59,281 bases of DNA from CBDUXP01 sp965371225 [NCBI: uncultured bacterium] (GTDB lineage Bacteria; Abyssobacteria; SURF-5; CBDUXP01). Where the stretch lies: positions 1 to 59,281 of the forward strand of contig CBDUXP010000021.1 of the NCBI GenBank assembly GCA_965371225.1, given 5' to 3'. The translations under genes were made by a program, and so were the position numbers. The notes under the pieces are model-generated. The model saw nothing but the letters and a program-made list of their open reading frames with translations. It made no database searches and was not told the origin of the DNA. Each line of letters begins with the position of its first letter. Positions within the stretch are counted from its first letter, which is position 1. This document shows positions 25,936 through 35,890 of the stretch, in pieces.

Positions 25936-27693
25936 TTACGGCGCGTCGGTAAAGACCGGAAGCCAATCCGCCGCCAGCCGCCCATCCACGGAGGCGGTCA
26001 TCCCCCCGGCGTCCGCGGCGTAGAGCACCGCGCCGTCGTCCCCCTCGATCCGCCCACCGAGGCGCACGGCGGCCAGTTCGTCTCCCGCCACGTCGCGCAC
26101 GATCACGGCGAACGCGGGCGGTTCCGCGAGGGCCGGATCGTCCGCCGGCAGCAGCGCGGTGTAATGCAGGTCGGTGAGGTCTTGCAAGAGCTGGGTGATT
26201 TGCTGCCGGTCCAGGCGCGGCGCGCCCGGCCCCGGCCGCCAGGTGTCGTCGCTCTTGCGCGTGTACCGCAACGCGCGGTCTCCCACCAGCACGTCGATGC
26301 GCTGCACGGCGGCGCGCTCGAACCGCAGCAGGCGCGTGTCGAGGAAGTCGTCGCGGCCGAGCTGCAGGCCGGTGACCCGATAGTCGTCCACGGGATACAC
26401 CTCCGGATCGCCGGCGCGCATGGCGTACCACGTGTCCGTCGCCTCCCCCTGTGCGAACCGCACGCGCACGGGCAGCGCATCGTCCGCGAGTACCAGCTCC
26501 ACCTCCACCGGCGCGGCCTCGAAGTCCGCGGGGCCGCCGGGCTCCTCGCCCACGTGCAGGAAGCGCGACGCTTCGAGCCGTTCGAGCTGCCCCAACAGCG
26601 CGCCGATTTCCGCGGGGTCCGCCGGCTGCGGCTCGGGCCCGTCCAGCGTCCACGCGTCCGCCTCGGGCGCATCGCGCGATATGGTGACTGTCTCGCCGGC
26701 CGTGCGTAAGCGGATCGTGCTCACCGCGGCGCGCGTGAAGCGCAGGAGCGATCGATCGCGCAGGTCGTCCCCCGTATCGGGCCAGGCGGTCAGCACCGTG
26801 TCAGCGAGGACGAGCACGCGCGCGTCGTCGCCCGTGCGCGCGTACCGCTGGGCTGGGGTAGCATCGGGCACCTCGCTGCCGAACTGCAGTTCGCCTTGCG
26901 CGCCCTCGGTTGTGAAGAGCGCTGTGCGCCCAGGCGCCTCCAGCCCGTTCGGCTGCGGCACCTCTTCCGGATCATCGAAGAATTGCGCGACGCGCGCGTT
27001 GAGCAGGCGGTTCAGCAGCGCGCGGACGCTGGCCTGATCGGCGTGTCTGGCCGGTTCGCCTGCCAGCAGCCAGTCGCCTCCCTCGTCGCGAATCAGCGCG
27101 ATGTGCAGGTCAGCCGGGCCGCGCAGGGTCAAGCGGGTGACGTCCGCGGCGAGCAGAGTCGTCCACTGTTTACTGCGCAGGTCGAAGAGCGATTTCGCGA
27201 TGCTGTCGTACGTACGGACGGGGACGAGCCCCACGACGGCGCTATCCGCCGCGCGCAGGAATCGGTGCGTGTGGTCGGGGTTCAGGTCGCCCAAGTGCAG
27301 CGTGGCGAGCGCCGCCCCCGCCTCGTCCTCGACCGTCACCGTCGAGTCCGGTGGGTCCAGGCCATACTCGGCCAGCCCTTGCGGATCTTCCAGCGCCCGG
27401 ACGGGCGTCAGGGCGGAGAGCGCGTGCAGCACGCCCGACACCGTGATCTCGTCCGCACGTTCGTCCACCGGGGCGACAACCCGCCAGCGCCCCTCCTGCT
27501 TGGCGAGCGCAAGCGTGCTGTCCGCCTCTTGCAGCGTCAACGTCGCGGCGGCATCCGGCTCGAAGTGGAAGAGTTGCTTGGCTTCGGCTTCCCGCCGCGC
27601 GCGCTCGGGTTGGCCGCGGTGCTCGATGACGTAGTAGTAGCCCGCGACCGCCAGGAGTATGACGGCCAGCAGGGCCAGCCGCCGGAGGCTCAT
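25936..27693 (-). CDS. DUF4340 domain protein of an ABC-2 exporter unit
   Basis: 585 aa from ATG 27693, overlapping the GldG-like stop as ATGA. One N-terminal transmembrane helix (about 5-20, LALLAVILLAVAGYYYVI) anchors a large extracytoplasmic part built from repeated beta-rich units; DUF4340 blocks are recognisable (LAKQEGRWRV about residue 70; YGLDPPDSTVTV about 115; RVTGLQLGRDDFLDTRLLRF about 420). DUF4340 proteins are almost always encoded after GldG-like proteins, as here. Substrate is unknown. Confidence 0.85.
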   Translation of the reverse strand: MSLRRLALLAVILLAVAGYYYVIEHRGQPERARREAEAKQLFHFEPDAAATLTLQEADSTLALAKQEGRWRVVAPVDERADEITVSGVLHALSALTPVRALEDPQGLAEYGLDPPDSTVTVEDEAGAALATLHLGDLNPDHTHRFLRAADSAVVGLVPVRTYDSIAKSLFDLRSKQWTTLLAADVTRLTLRGPADLHIALIRDEGGDWLLAGEPARHADQASVRALLNRLLNARVAQFFDDPEEVPQPNGLEAPGRTALFTTEGAQGELQFGSEVPDATPAQRYARTGDDARVLVLADTVLTAWPDTGDDLRDRSLLRFTRAAVSTIRLRTAGETVTISRDAPEADAWTLDGPEPQPADPAEIGALLGQLERLEASRFLHVGEEPGGPADFEAAPVEVELVLADDALPVRVRFAQGEATDTWYAMRAGDPEVYPVDDYRVTGLQLGRDDFLDTRLLRFERAAVQRIDVLVGDRALRYTRKSDDTWRPGPGAPRLDRQQITQLLQDLTDLHYTALLPADDPALAEPPAFAVIVRDVAGDELAAVRLGGRIEGDDGAVLYAADAGGMTASVDGRLAADWLPVFTDAP

Positions 27694-29201
27694 GCGGCGC
27701 GGCTGCGGCGCCACCAGACGGCGCCGCCCGCGGCCAAGACGAGGCCGGGCAGGATGACCACCGGCAGGAAAAACACGAGCCGTTCCTGCGTCCGCGTGAG
27801 CAACACATACTGGGAGTCCCCGGTCTTCGGCCGGATGGCGATGAGGTCCTCTTCCTGCGCTAGCCAATTCACCGTGTTGAGAAACAGGTCCGAGTTGCCC
27901 ATAGCCTCAAAGTGTTTGTCCGTAAGAAAGTCGGCGTCCCCGAACACGGCCAGGCGCCCCCCCTTGGGCGCGGGGAGGTCCGCGTCCTCGTCCGCGTCCA
28001 CCGGTTGGGGCACCGGCGCCTCCGAATCGGCCTCCGCGTCCGCGCCGGTGCGCGCGGCCAGCAGTTCGCTCTCGTCCACCTGGACCGGCTGGCTGGCCGG
28101 CACCGTCCCCGCGTCCGGATCCCACTCCACGACGGTGGCGAGCGTAATGGGCCCGGTCCGGTCGGCGCCGTTCACGGTCACGCGCCCGGTCTGCAGCTCC
28201 TCGAACGAGGTTTCGGCGAAGCTCTCGGCCGAGGTCATCACAAGCGCCGTGCCCTGGAAGCCCGGCGCGTGGGACGGTTCGACGGAGCGGGCCTCCGGAA
28301 AGTACGTGGCCGCGGTGAAATTCCGGGTGATCGCATGCCTGCCGTACTGGCCGGCGATGGGGACTAGCGGATCGCCGCCGAACAGTTGATTGAGCGCGTT
28401 GTAGTCGATGATCACATCATCGCCGACGCTCACCCCGAATTGGGAGACGACCGCGGCCAAGCCACGGCTGGTCTGCGGGTCGAGGGCGATGAAGGCGCGG
28501 CCGCCGCGGTCCAGGTAGCGCCGGACCGCTCGCACTTCGGTGGGATCGTATTCCTTGGCCGGGCCGAGGATGAGCAACACGTCGCAATCGGCCGGGATGC
28601 GCGACTGCCCTAACAGGGGCAACGCCTGCACGTCGTAACTCTTGTCCGCCAGGGCGGCTTGCGCCTTCCGCACGGTCCGGAACTGCTCCCCTTCGAGAGC
28701 CGCCTCACCGTGGCCAGTGACGACGTAGATGGTCTTCGTCCGGCCCCGGGTGACCTTGATCAGCCCGTTGGTGAGCAGTTCTTCGAGTCCGGTGATCCTA
28801 CTAATCCCGGTGATGCTTTCGCGCCGGCCGTCGCCGGTTTCGAAGAAGGCGACGGGCACCCCGTACTGATCCAGGTTGTAGTCGCGCGCGCGCCCGGGCT
28901 TCAAGTCGGGGTCCAGCAATTCATACTCGAACTGCTCGCTGTGGTAGCGGTACAGCGCCATCAGATCCAGAATTGCGGGTTTTGCGGGATCGCCGTCTTT
29001 CAGGAAGAAGGTCAGTTGCACGGGTTTGTCCAGGTCGTCCAGTACCCGGATCGTCTGCTCCGCCAGGCTGTGGCGCTGGTTCTCCGTCAAATCCTTGCGC
29101 AGCGGATTCCGGTACGAGATGAGGTCGATGGCGACCGCGATGCCGAGCACCACGAGGGCGGTGGCGGCCGTGGTCAAGGCGTAGCGGACCGAGGCGTTCA
29201 T
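27690..29201 (-). CDS. GldG-like ABC-type uncharacterised transport auxiliary protein
   Basis: 503 aa from ATG 29201, overlapping the permease stop as ATGA. N-terminal helix (about 8-27), a large periplasmic domain with DLTENQRHSLAEQT (typical of GldG/ABC_transp_aux), a GIFT-like domain (DVLLILGPAKEYDPTEVRAV), and a C-terminal helix (about 477-500) ending in an Arg-rich tail. It is thought to form part of ABC exporters with GldA/GldF-like partners. The family name comes from Flavobacterium gliding proteins; gliding is not implied. Confidence 0.88.
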   Translation of the reverse strand: MNASVRYALTTAATALVVLGIAVAIDLISYRNPLRKDLTENQRHSLAEQTIRVLDDLDKPVQLTFFLKDGDPAKPAILDLMALYRYHSEQFEYELLDPDLKPGRARDYNLDQYGVPVAFFETGDGRRESITGISRITGLEELLTNGLIKVTRGRTKTIYVVTGHGEAALEGEQFRTVRKAQAALADKSYDVQALPLLGQSRIPADCDVLLILGPAKEYDPTEVRAVRRYLDRGGRAFIALDPQTSRGLAAVVSQFGVSVGDDVIIDYNALNQLFGGDPLVPIAGQYGRHAITRNFTAATYFPEARSVEPSHAPGFQGTALVMTSAESFAETSFEELQTGRVTVNGADRTGPITLATVVEWDPDAGTVPASQPVQVDESELLAARTGADAEADSEAPVPQPVDADEDADLPAPKGGRLAVFGDADFLTDKHFEAMGNSDLFLNTVNWLAQEEDLIAIRPKTGDSQYVLLTRTQERLVFFLPVVILPGLVLAAGGAVWWRRSRAA

Positions 29202-29986
29202 GAGGCTTTCCCGCGCCACCGTTGGGTCTCCATGCTCAGGGACGCGAAGACCAGGAACACGACGATCCACAGGGTGTAATAGATCACGTCCCGGGAGTCG
29301 ATGATCCCCTGCGCGAACTGTTCGATGTGCGAGAACAGGGAGAGGTGGTTGGCGACGATGCCCACGTTCGTGGGGGCAAAGTCCTCGACCACCCCCAAAA
29401 TCCAGAAGAGGAGCAGGACGCTGTACGTCACCACCGCGGCGATGACCTGATTAGACGTGAGCGTGGAGACAAACACGCCGGTGGCCAGCAAGGCCATCCC
29501 CGTCAGGAACAGGCCGAGATAGCCGGTGACGATGCTGCCGACCTCGGGCTGGGCGAGCCCCGTCACGATCCAGACGTACACCAAGGTGGGCGCGAGCATG
29601 AAGGCGTAGACACCCACGGTGGCGAGGAATTTGCCGAGCAGCACCTCCCAGTCGCGGACGGGATACGTGAAGAGCAGCTCGATGGTGCCCTGCCGCTTCT
29701 CTTCGGCGAACACGCGCATGGTCACCATGGGGAGCAGCATAAGCGCGATGAACGCCATGGTGAAGAACATGGGTTCGATGATGTGTTCGGTCACGTTGAG
29801 CGGCGGCCCGCCACCGCCGAACATGCCGCGCTGTTGCATCGCCTGCGACTGCACGTGGTACTCGGCCACCTGGAGGTAGAAGATGAACCCGTTAATGAGC
29901 AAGAACATGCCGGCCGCCACATAGGCCACGGGGCCGCCGAAGGCCGCGCGCAGTTCCCGCACGAGGACGGCCGCCATGTTCTTCAC
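29198..29986 (-). CDS. ABC-2 type permease (GldF-like)
   Basis: 262 aa from GTG 29986, which overlaps the ATPase stop as GTGA; ATG 29977 is three codons on. Six hydrophobic segments are visible (about 20-38, 72-92, 115-140, 145-170, 178-200 and 235-255). The motif MRVFAEEKRQGTIELLFTYPV is the conserved ABC-2 permease cytoplasmic loop (about 90-110). It forms the channel of the exporter with the ATPase upstream. Confidence 0.9.
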   Translation of the reverse strand: MKNMAAVLVRELRAAFGGPVAYVAAGMFLLINGFIFYLQVAEYHVQSQAMQQRGMFGGGGPPLNVTEHIIEPMFFTMAFIALMLLPMVTMRVFAEEKRQGTIELLFTYPVRDWEVLLGKFLATVGVYAFMLAPTLVYVWIVTGLAQPEVGSIVTGYLGLFLTGMALLATGVFVSTLTSNQVIAAVVTYSVLLLFWILGVVEDFAPTNVGIVANHLSLFSHIEQFAQGIIDSRDVIYYTLWIVVFLVFASLSMETQRWRGKAS

Positions 29987-30957
29987 GCCGCCGCCTCCCC
30001 GGCCGCCGCGTCCGCGCCCGCATCCCGCCGGGTGACGGTGCGCAGGAAAATGTCCTCGAGCGAGGCTTCGACCGCTTGAAGCTGCAGCAGGTTCCAACCG
30101 CCGTTGACGACCGCCTGGGCCAGGTCGGCGCGGGCGTCGATGCCTTCGCGCACGTGCACGTCCCAACTGGGCGCAGCGCCGTCGGCCGCGGCCGTACGCT
30201 CCGCGGCGGCAACGCCGGCCACGGCACGGAGCGCCGCTTCGATGTCCGCCGCCGGGCCCGCCACCTGCACCCGCACGTGCTGCAACTGCCGCTCGGCCGA
30301 GGTGAGACGCTCCAAGCTGTCCTGCGCCACGATGCGGCCGTCGGCGATGATGACCACGTCATCGCACACGGCGCTCACCTCGGGCAGGATGTGCGTGCTT
30401 AAAATGACCGTCCGGCTGCCCTTGAACGACGCGATCAGTTCGCGAATCTCGACGATCTGTCTGGGGTCGAGGCCCACCGTCGGCTCGTCCAGAATGAGCA
30501 CGGGCGGGTCGCCGAGGAGCGCCTGGGCGAGGCCGACCCGCTGCTGGTAGCCCCGCGAGAGGTGGCCGATGATGCGGCCGCCGGTGTCCGCGATGGCGGT
30601 GGCCTGCATAGCCTCCGCCACGCCGGCGGCCCGCCGCGCGCGGGGCAAGCCTTTCAGGCTCGCGACGAACGTGAGGTAGTCGCGCACCCGCATCTCCCGG
30701 TACAGGGGGACGCGCTCGGGCAGGTAGCCGATGCGGCGGCGCACGTCCATCGACTGCGTGAACACGTCATACCCGGCGACCGTCGCAGTCCCGCTGGTGG
30801 CCGGCAGGTAGCCCGTGAGGATGCGCATGGTGGTGGTTTTCCCCGCGCCGTTCGGCCCGAGGAAGCCCAGGATGCGCCCTTCGCCCACCTGGAACGTGAC
30901 GTCCGAGATGGCAGCCGCGTGCCCGAAGGTTTTCGTCAGTGCGTCGACTTGAATCAT
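29983..30957 (-). CDS. ABC transporter ATPase (GldA-like)
   Basis: 324 aa from ATG 30957. Walker A (LGPNGAGKTTTM, about 34-45), Q-loop region, signature LSRGYQQRVGLAQ (about 135-147), Walker B (VLILDEPTVGLD) and H-loop (STHIL) are intact. The C-terminal 100 residues (QLQHVRVQVAG onward) are the domain common in ABC-2 exporter ATPases. It is the first gene of the four-gene unit; the frame remains open upstream to 31131 but the sequence there is not protein-like. Confidence 0.93.
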   Translation of the reverse strand: MIQVDALTKTFGHAAAISDVTFQVGEGRILGFLGPNGAGKTTTMRILTGYLPATSGTATVAGYDVFTQSMDVRRRIGYLPERVPLYREMRVRDYLTFVASLKGLPRARRAAGVAEAMQATAIADTGGRIIGHLSRGYQQRVGLAQALLGDPPVLILDEPTVGLDPRQIVEIRELIASFKGSRTVILSTHILPEVSAVCDDVVIIADGRIVAQDSLERLTSAERQLQHVRVQVAGPAADIEAALRAVAGVAAAERTAAADGAAPSWDVHVREGIDARADLAQAVVNGGWNLLQLQAVEASLEDIFLRTVTRRDAGADAAAGEAAA

Positions 30958-31178
30958 GCTGGCGAACGCCCGCCGCGGCGACCGGTCACGCCCAACAGTA
31001 GCATGCCCCGGCCATGGCTCACAGCCGACCGCCCCGAGCGCGCGGCGTACACCCACGCGCACCGGGCGGTCCCCCCCGCGCCCGGGGCGGCGGGCCACGC
31101 CAACCATTTGCTTGCCGGGGCCTGGGCTCACCCCCGCCCGCCTGGTGCGCGGGGCTTACGCCTTGGCGCTGGGGGCGG

Positions 31179-31204
31179 TCCCGCCGGCGCCGTGGCCGGC
31201 GGGA
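31179..31204 (-). terminator. Hairpin 20 nt downstream of groEL
   Basis: A perfect 10-bp inverted repeat (TCCCGCCGGC at 31179-31188 and GCCGGCGGGA at 31195-31204, 6-nt loop) begins 20 nt after the groEL stop. There is no T-run after it on the minus strand, so it is either a weak intrinsic terminator or an mRNA 3' stabiliser. The rest of 30958-31223 is GC-rich with no coding signal. Confidence 0.5.
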
Positions 31205-31223
31205 GGCCGGAACCGATCCAGCC

Positions 31224-33168
<1,945 letters not shown>

Positions 33169-33259
33169 TGCCTCTCCTTTAACTCGTGGCGGCCCGTGCA
33201 GGCCGCCTCAAGCGCGGCTACCGGCCGCGCGTCCACACACTGTATCCGCCTCCGTCTAC

Positions 33260-33274
33260 GCACAAGCGATGCCA
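33260..33274 (-). promoter_or_regulatory. Sigma-54-like -24/-12 element upstream of groES
   Basis: On the minus strand the site reads TGGCAT-N5-GTGC, with GG and GC exactly 10 nt apart as sigma-54 requires; it differs from the consensus TGGCAC-N5-TTGC at two positions. Transcription would start about 80 nt before the groES ATG. The call is motif-based only. Confidence 0.35.
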
Positions 33275-33356
33275 GGCCGCGGGGGCGCCGCAACCCGTAC
33301 TGGACGGGCGTTTGCGCCGGGACTGCAGCGCCGGCGCGCACCAGGGAACTCGCGCT

Positions 33357-33412
33357 CCGCCCAATTGGCAGGCTATTTCCCTGCCGGGCGCCCCGGCCTG
33401 CCAATTTGACGG
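33357..33412. promoter_or_regulatory. Pair of CTGCC-N5-GGCAG-type inverted repeats upstream of groES
   Basis: Two sites with AT-rich centres: CCGCC-CAATT-GGCAG (33357-33371) and CTGCC-AATTT-GACGG (33398-33412), centres 41 bp apart. The outer arms also form an 11-bp perfect inverted repeat (AATTGGCAGGC at 33363-33373, GCCTGCCAATT at 33396-33406). They lie about 90-150 nt upstream of the sigma-54-like element, a normal distance for an activator site. The hairpin could instead act as a terminator for the upstream regulator gene, but there is no T-run. Confidence 0.45.
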
Positions 33413-33465
33413 GCCCGCCGCTTGGTGGCGCCCCGGCCGCGGGGCCGGCGGGAGGGCGAGGCGGA

Positions 33466-34899
33466 TCATCGGGCGACGTCTGCTGTTGCGTAGGCGCCCA
33501 CCAGATCCGCACCCGCGTCCTGATCCAAGGCGTACTGCTTGAGCCGGCGGTAGAGCGTCCGCGCGCCGATCCGGAGGGTGGCGGCCGCGCGTTCCTTGTT
33601 CCCGCCCACGGCCTCCAGCGTGCGCTCGATCATCAGCCGTTCGACCTCGTCCATGCTCATCCCCACGCGCACGTGCAGGGACTGCCCGTTCGCCGGCACG
33701 GCGGCCGGCTCCCGGAGCGCCGGGGGCAGGTCCTCCACCTGGAGGATGGCCCCCGACCGGGCGAAGACCACCATGTTCTCCAACACGTTGCGCAGTTCGC
33801 GGGCGTTGCCCGGCCACTGGTATCGCATCAAGCGGTCGACCACGGCGCGGGAGACTCCCCGCACGCCGCGGCCGTGCTCTTCCTCCAGTTGCGTGAGAAA
33901 CGCATCCACCAACAGGGGAATGTCCGCGATCCGCTCGCGCAGGGGCGGGATGTGGATCTCGGCGACCGCGAGCCGGTAGTAGAGGTCTTCGCGGAAGCGG
34001 CCCGCCTGCACCTCGTCGCGCAAGCGGCGGTTCGTGGCCGCAATGACGCGCACGTCCACGGTGATCGGGGCGTTGCCGCCCACGCGCTCGAACGTGCGGT
34101 CTTCGAGCACCCGGAGCAGTTTCGCCTGGGTGGCCAGGGAGAGTTCCGCGATCTCGTCGAGGAAGAGCGTGCCGCCGTCCGCGTACTCGAACCGGCCCTT
34201 GCGTTGCGCGAGCGCGCCCGTGAACGCGCCGGCTTCATGGCCGAACAGTTCGCTCTCGATGACGGATTCCGCGAGCGCCGCGCAGTTCACTTTCGCGAAC
34301 ACTTGATCGCGCCGGGGGCTGTTGGCGTGGATGGCCCGCGCGGCGAGATCCTTGCCGCTCCCCGTATCCCCCCCGATCAGCACGGTGGTGCGGCTCGGGG
34401 CGATTTGCCGCAGGCGGTCGTACAGGGCGATCATCTGCGGCGTGTGTCCCACAATGGCGTCGAACCCGTACCGGTGGTCCAATTGCCGGTGCAGGTTGTG
34501 CACTTCGTGGACCAATTCCTGGTGCGAGACGCCCCGCTCGATGACGGCGTGCAACTTCTCCAAGTTCAGGGGCTTGACCTGAAAGTCGTAGGCTCCCTGC
34601 CGCATGGCTTCGGTCGCCAGTTCGACGTTCGCGTCCCCGGTCATAATGACCACGCACACCTCGGGATTGCGTTGCTTCGCCACCTCGAGCAGGCGCATGC
34701 CGTTGATGCGGTGCACGCGCAGGCCGGTGATCACCGCGTGGACGGCGGGTTCGCTGTCCAGCACGTTGTAGGCCGTCTCCCCGTCCTTCGCGTACAAGAC
34801 GTGGCAGCCGATCTCTTTCAGAAAATCCAGCAGTGTGGTCGTGTGCCGACTCGGCGCGTCAACCACCAGAATGGTCGGCGCCGGAATGAGTTCCCCCAC
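33466..34899 (-). CDS. Sigma-54 activator with degenerate receiver domain
   Basis: 477 aa from GTG 34899, preceded by GGAGGA. The receiver-like domain (about 8-125) lacks the phospho-acceptor: the family Asp aligns with G59 (VITGLRVHRINGM). Only one of the two acidic residues remains (D14), while the Lys is kept (K109, QVKP). The AAA+ domain (about 145-375) is complete: Walker A GDTGSGKD, the sigma-54 contact loop GAFTGA, Walker B GGTLFLDEIAEL and the arginine-finger region. A Fis-type helix-turn-helix (AAATLRIGARTLYRRLKQY) ends the protein. It should activate sigma-54 promoters independently of phosphorylation. It sits between htpX and groES, which suggests a stress-response role. Confidence 0.9.
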   Translation of the reverse strand: MGELIPAPTILVVDAPSRHTTTLLDFLKEIGCHVLYAKDGETAYNVLDSEPAVHAVITGLRVHRINGMRLLEVAKQRNPEVCVVIMTGDANVELATEAMRQGAYDFQVKPLNLEKLHAVIERGVSHQELVHEVHNLHRQLDHRYGFDAIVGHTPQMIALYDRLRQIAPSRTTVLIGGDTGSGKDLAARAIHANSPRRDQVFAKVNCAALAESVIESELFGHEAGAFTGALAQRKGRFEYADGGTLFLDEIAELSLATQAKLLRVLEDRTFERVGGNAPITVDVRVIAATNRRLRDEVQAGRFREDLYYRLAVAEIHIPPLRERIADIPLLVDAFLTQLEEEHGRGVRGVSRAVVDRLMRYQWPGNARELRNVLENMVVFARSGAILQVEDLPPALREPAAVPANGQSLHVRVGMSMDEVERLMIERTLEAVGGNKERAAATLRIGARTLYRRLKQYALDQDAGADLVGAYATADVAR

Positions 34900-34916
34900 A
34901 GTCCTCCTCCCCCCGG

Positions 34917-35762
34917 TTAGGTTTCCAACCGGCTGAGCGCCGCGACGCGGTCCGCCGTGCTCGGATGCGTCGAGAACCAGCGCAATGCCCCCTGCCCGCG
35001 CAGGGGATTCACGATGAACAAGTTCTCCGTCGCCGGCGCCGGGTTGCTCATGGGAATCCGGCCCGCCGCCTGGTCCAGTTTGGTCAGGGCGCGCATGAGG
35101 CCCTGGGGCCCGCCCGCGATCTCCGCCCCCCGCCGGTCCGCGTCGAATTCGCGTGACCGGGAAATCGCGGCCTGCACGAGCACCGCGGCCAGGGGCGCGA
35201 ACACGGCCACGGCCAACATGGCCAGCGGATTCCCCCCGCGGTCGCTGCCCCGGCCAAACCCGCCGAAGATGGCGCCCCACCGCGCGATGCTGGCGATCAT
35301 CATGATCGCGCCGGCGCAGGCCGCCGCCAGGGTGCCCGACAGCATGTCCCAATGCTTGATGTGCGCCAGTTCGTGCCCCAGGACGCCGGCGAGTTCATCC
35401 CACTCCAGCGTGCGCAGCAACCCTTCGGTCACCGCCACTACCGCGTGCTTCGGGCTGCGGCCCGTGGCGAACGCGTTCAGCGCTTGCTCGGGGATGACGA
35501 ACACCCGGGGCATGGGCAGGCCGGCGCGCTCGGCCAGCTCCGCCACCAGCCGGTGCAGGTCCGGGGCTTCGGCCGGGGACACTTCCTGCGCCCGGTACCG
35601 CATGAGGATCAGCTTGTCGCTGAACCAGTAGGCGACTCCGTTCATGACCAACGCGATGGCGAAACAGACCTTCGCGCCGGTCGGGCCAAACACGAGATTG
35701 CCCACGAACACCAGCAGCACGGTCATGACCGCCATCAGCGCGGTGGTCTTCAGCACATTCAT
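34917..35762 (-). CDS. htpX: HtpX-family membrane zinc metalloprotease
   Basis: 281 aa. Zinc motif HELAH in GVLGHELAHIKHWDM (about 127-141) with a downstream Glu in SREFDADRRGAE as third ligand. N-terminal helices (about 7-50) and a pair after the zinc motif (about 145-165 and 180-200) match HtpX. It degrades misfolded inner-membrane proteins and is a classic heat-shock gene. GGAG lies 7 nt before ATG 35762. The sigma-54 activator gene follows after 17 nt, so both are probably co-transcribed. Confidence 0.93.
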   Translation of the reverse strand: MNVLKTTALMAVMTVLLVFVGNLVFGPTGAKVCFAIALVMNGVAYWFSDKLILMRYRAQEVSPAEAPDLHRLVAELAERAGLPMPRVFVIPEQALNAFATGRSPKHAVVAVTEGLLRTLEWDELAGVLGHELAHIKHWDMLSGTLAAACAGAIMMIASIARWGAIFGGFGRGSDRGGNPLAMLAVAVFAPLAAVLVQAAISRSREFDADRRGAEIAGGPQGLMRALTKLDQAAGRIPMSNPAPATENLFIVNPLRGQGALRWFSTHPSTADRVAALSRLET

Positions 35763-35816
35763 ATGGTGGCTCCGTCTTCCTCTCCGCAGGCCCGCGAGCC
35801 TGTCAGAACGGCAGAG

Positions 35817-35853
35817 TATATACGCAATCCTCCGCGTTCTGCCATATTGGCAG
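35817..35853 (-). promoter_or_regulatory. htpX promoter overlapped by a CTGCC-N5-GGCAG operator-like palindrome
   Basis: On the minus strand, ATGGCA (35840-35845) and TATATA (35817-35822) are separated by 17 nt, a credible sigma-70 pair about 60 nt upstream of htpX. The perfect palindrome CTGCC-ATATT-GGCAG (35839-35853) covers the -35 box, a typical repressor position. The same repeat type occurs before groES and dnaK. Confidence 0.5.
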
Positions 35854-35890
35854 GGGCCTCGCCCGTGCAGGGGCCAGTCACGCGTGTGGC

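Noticed and set aside
33169-33465. CIRCE element upstream of groES
   Set aside because: Searched for TTAGCACTC and its complement with spacing of 9; none present here or before dnaK.
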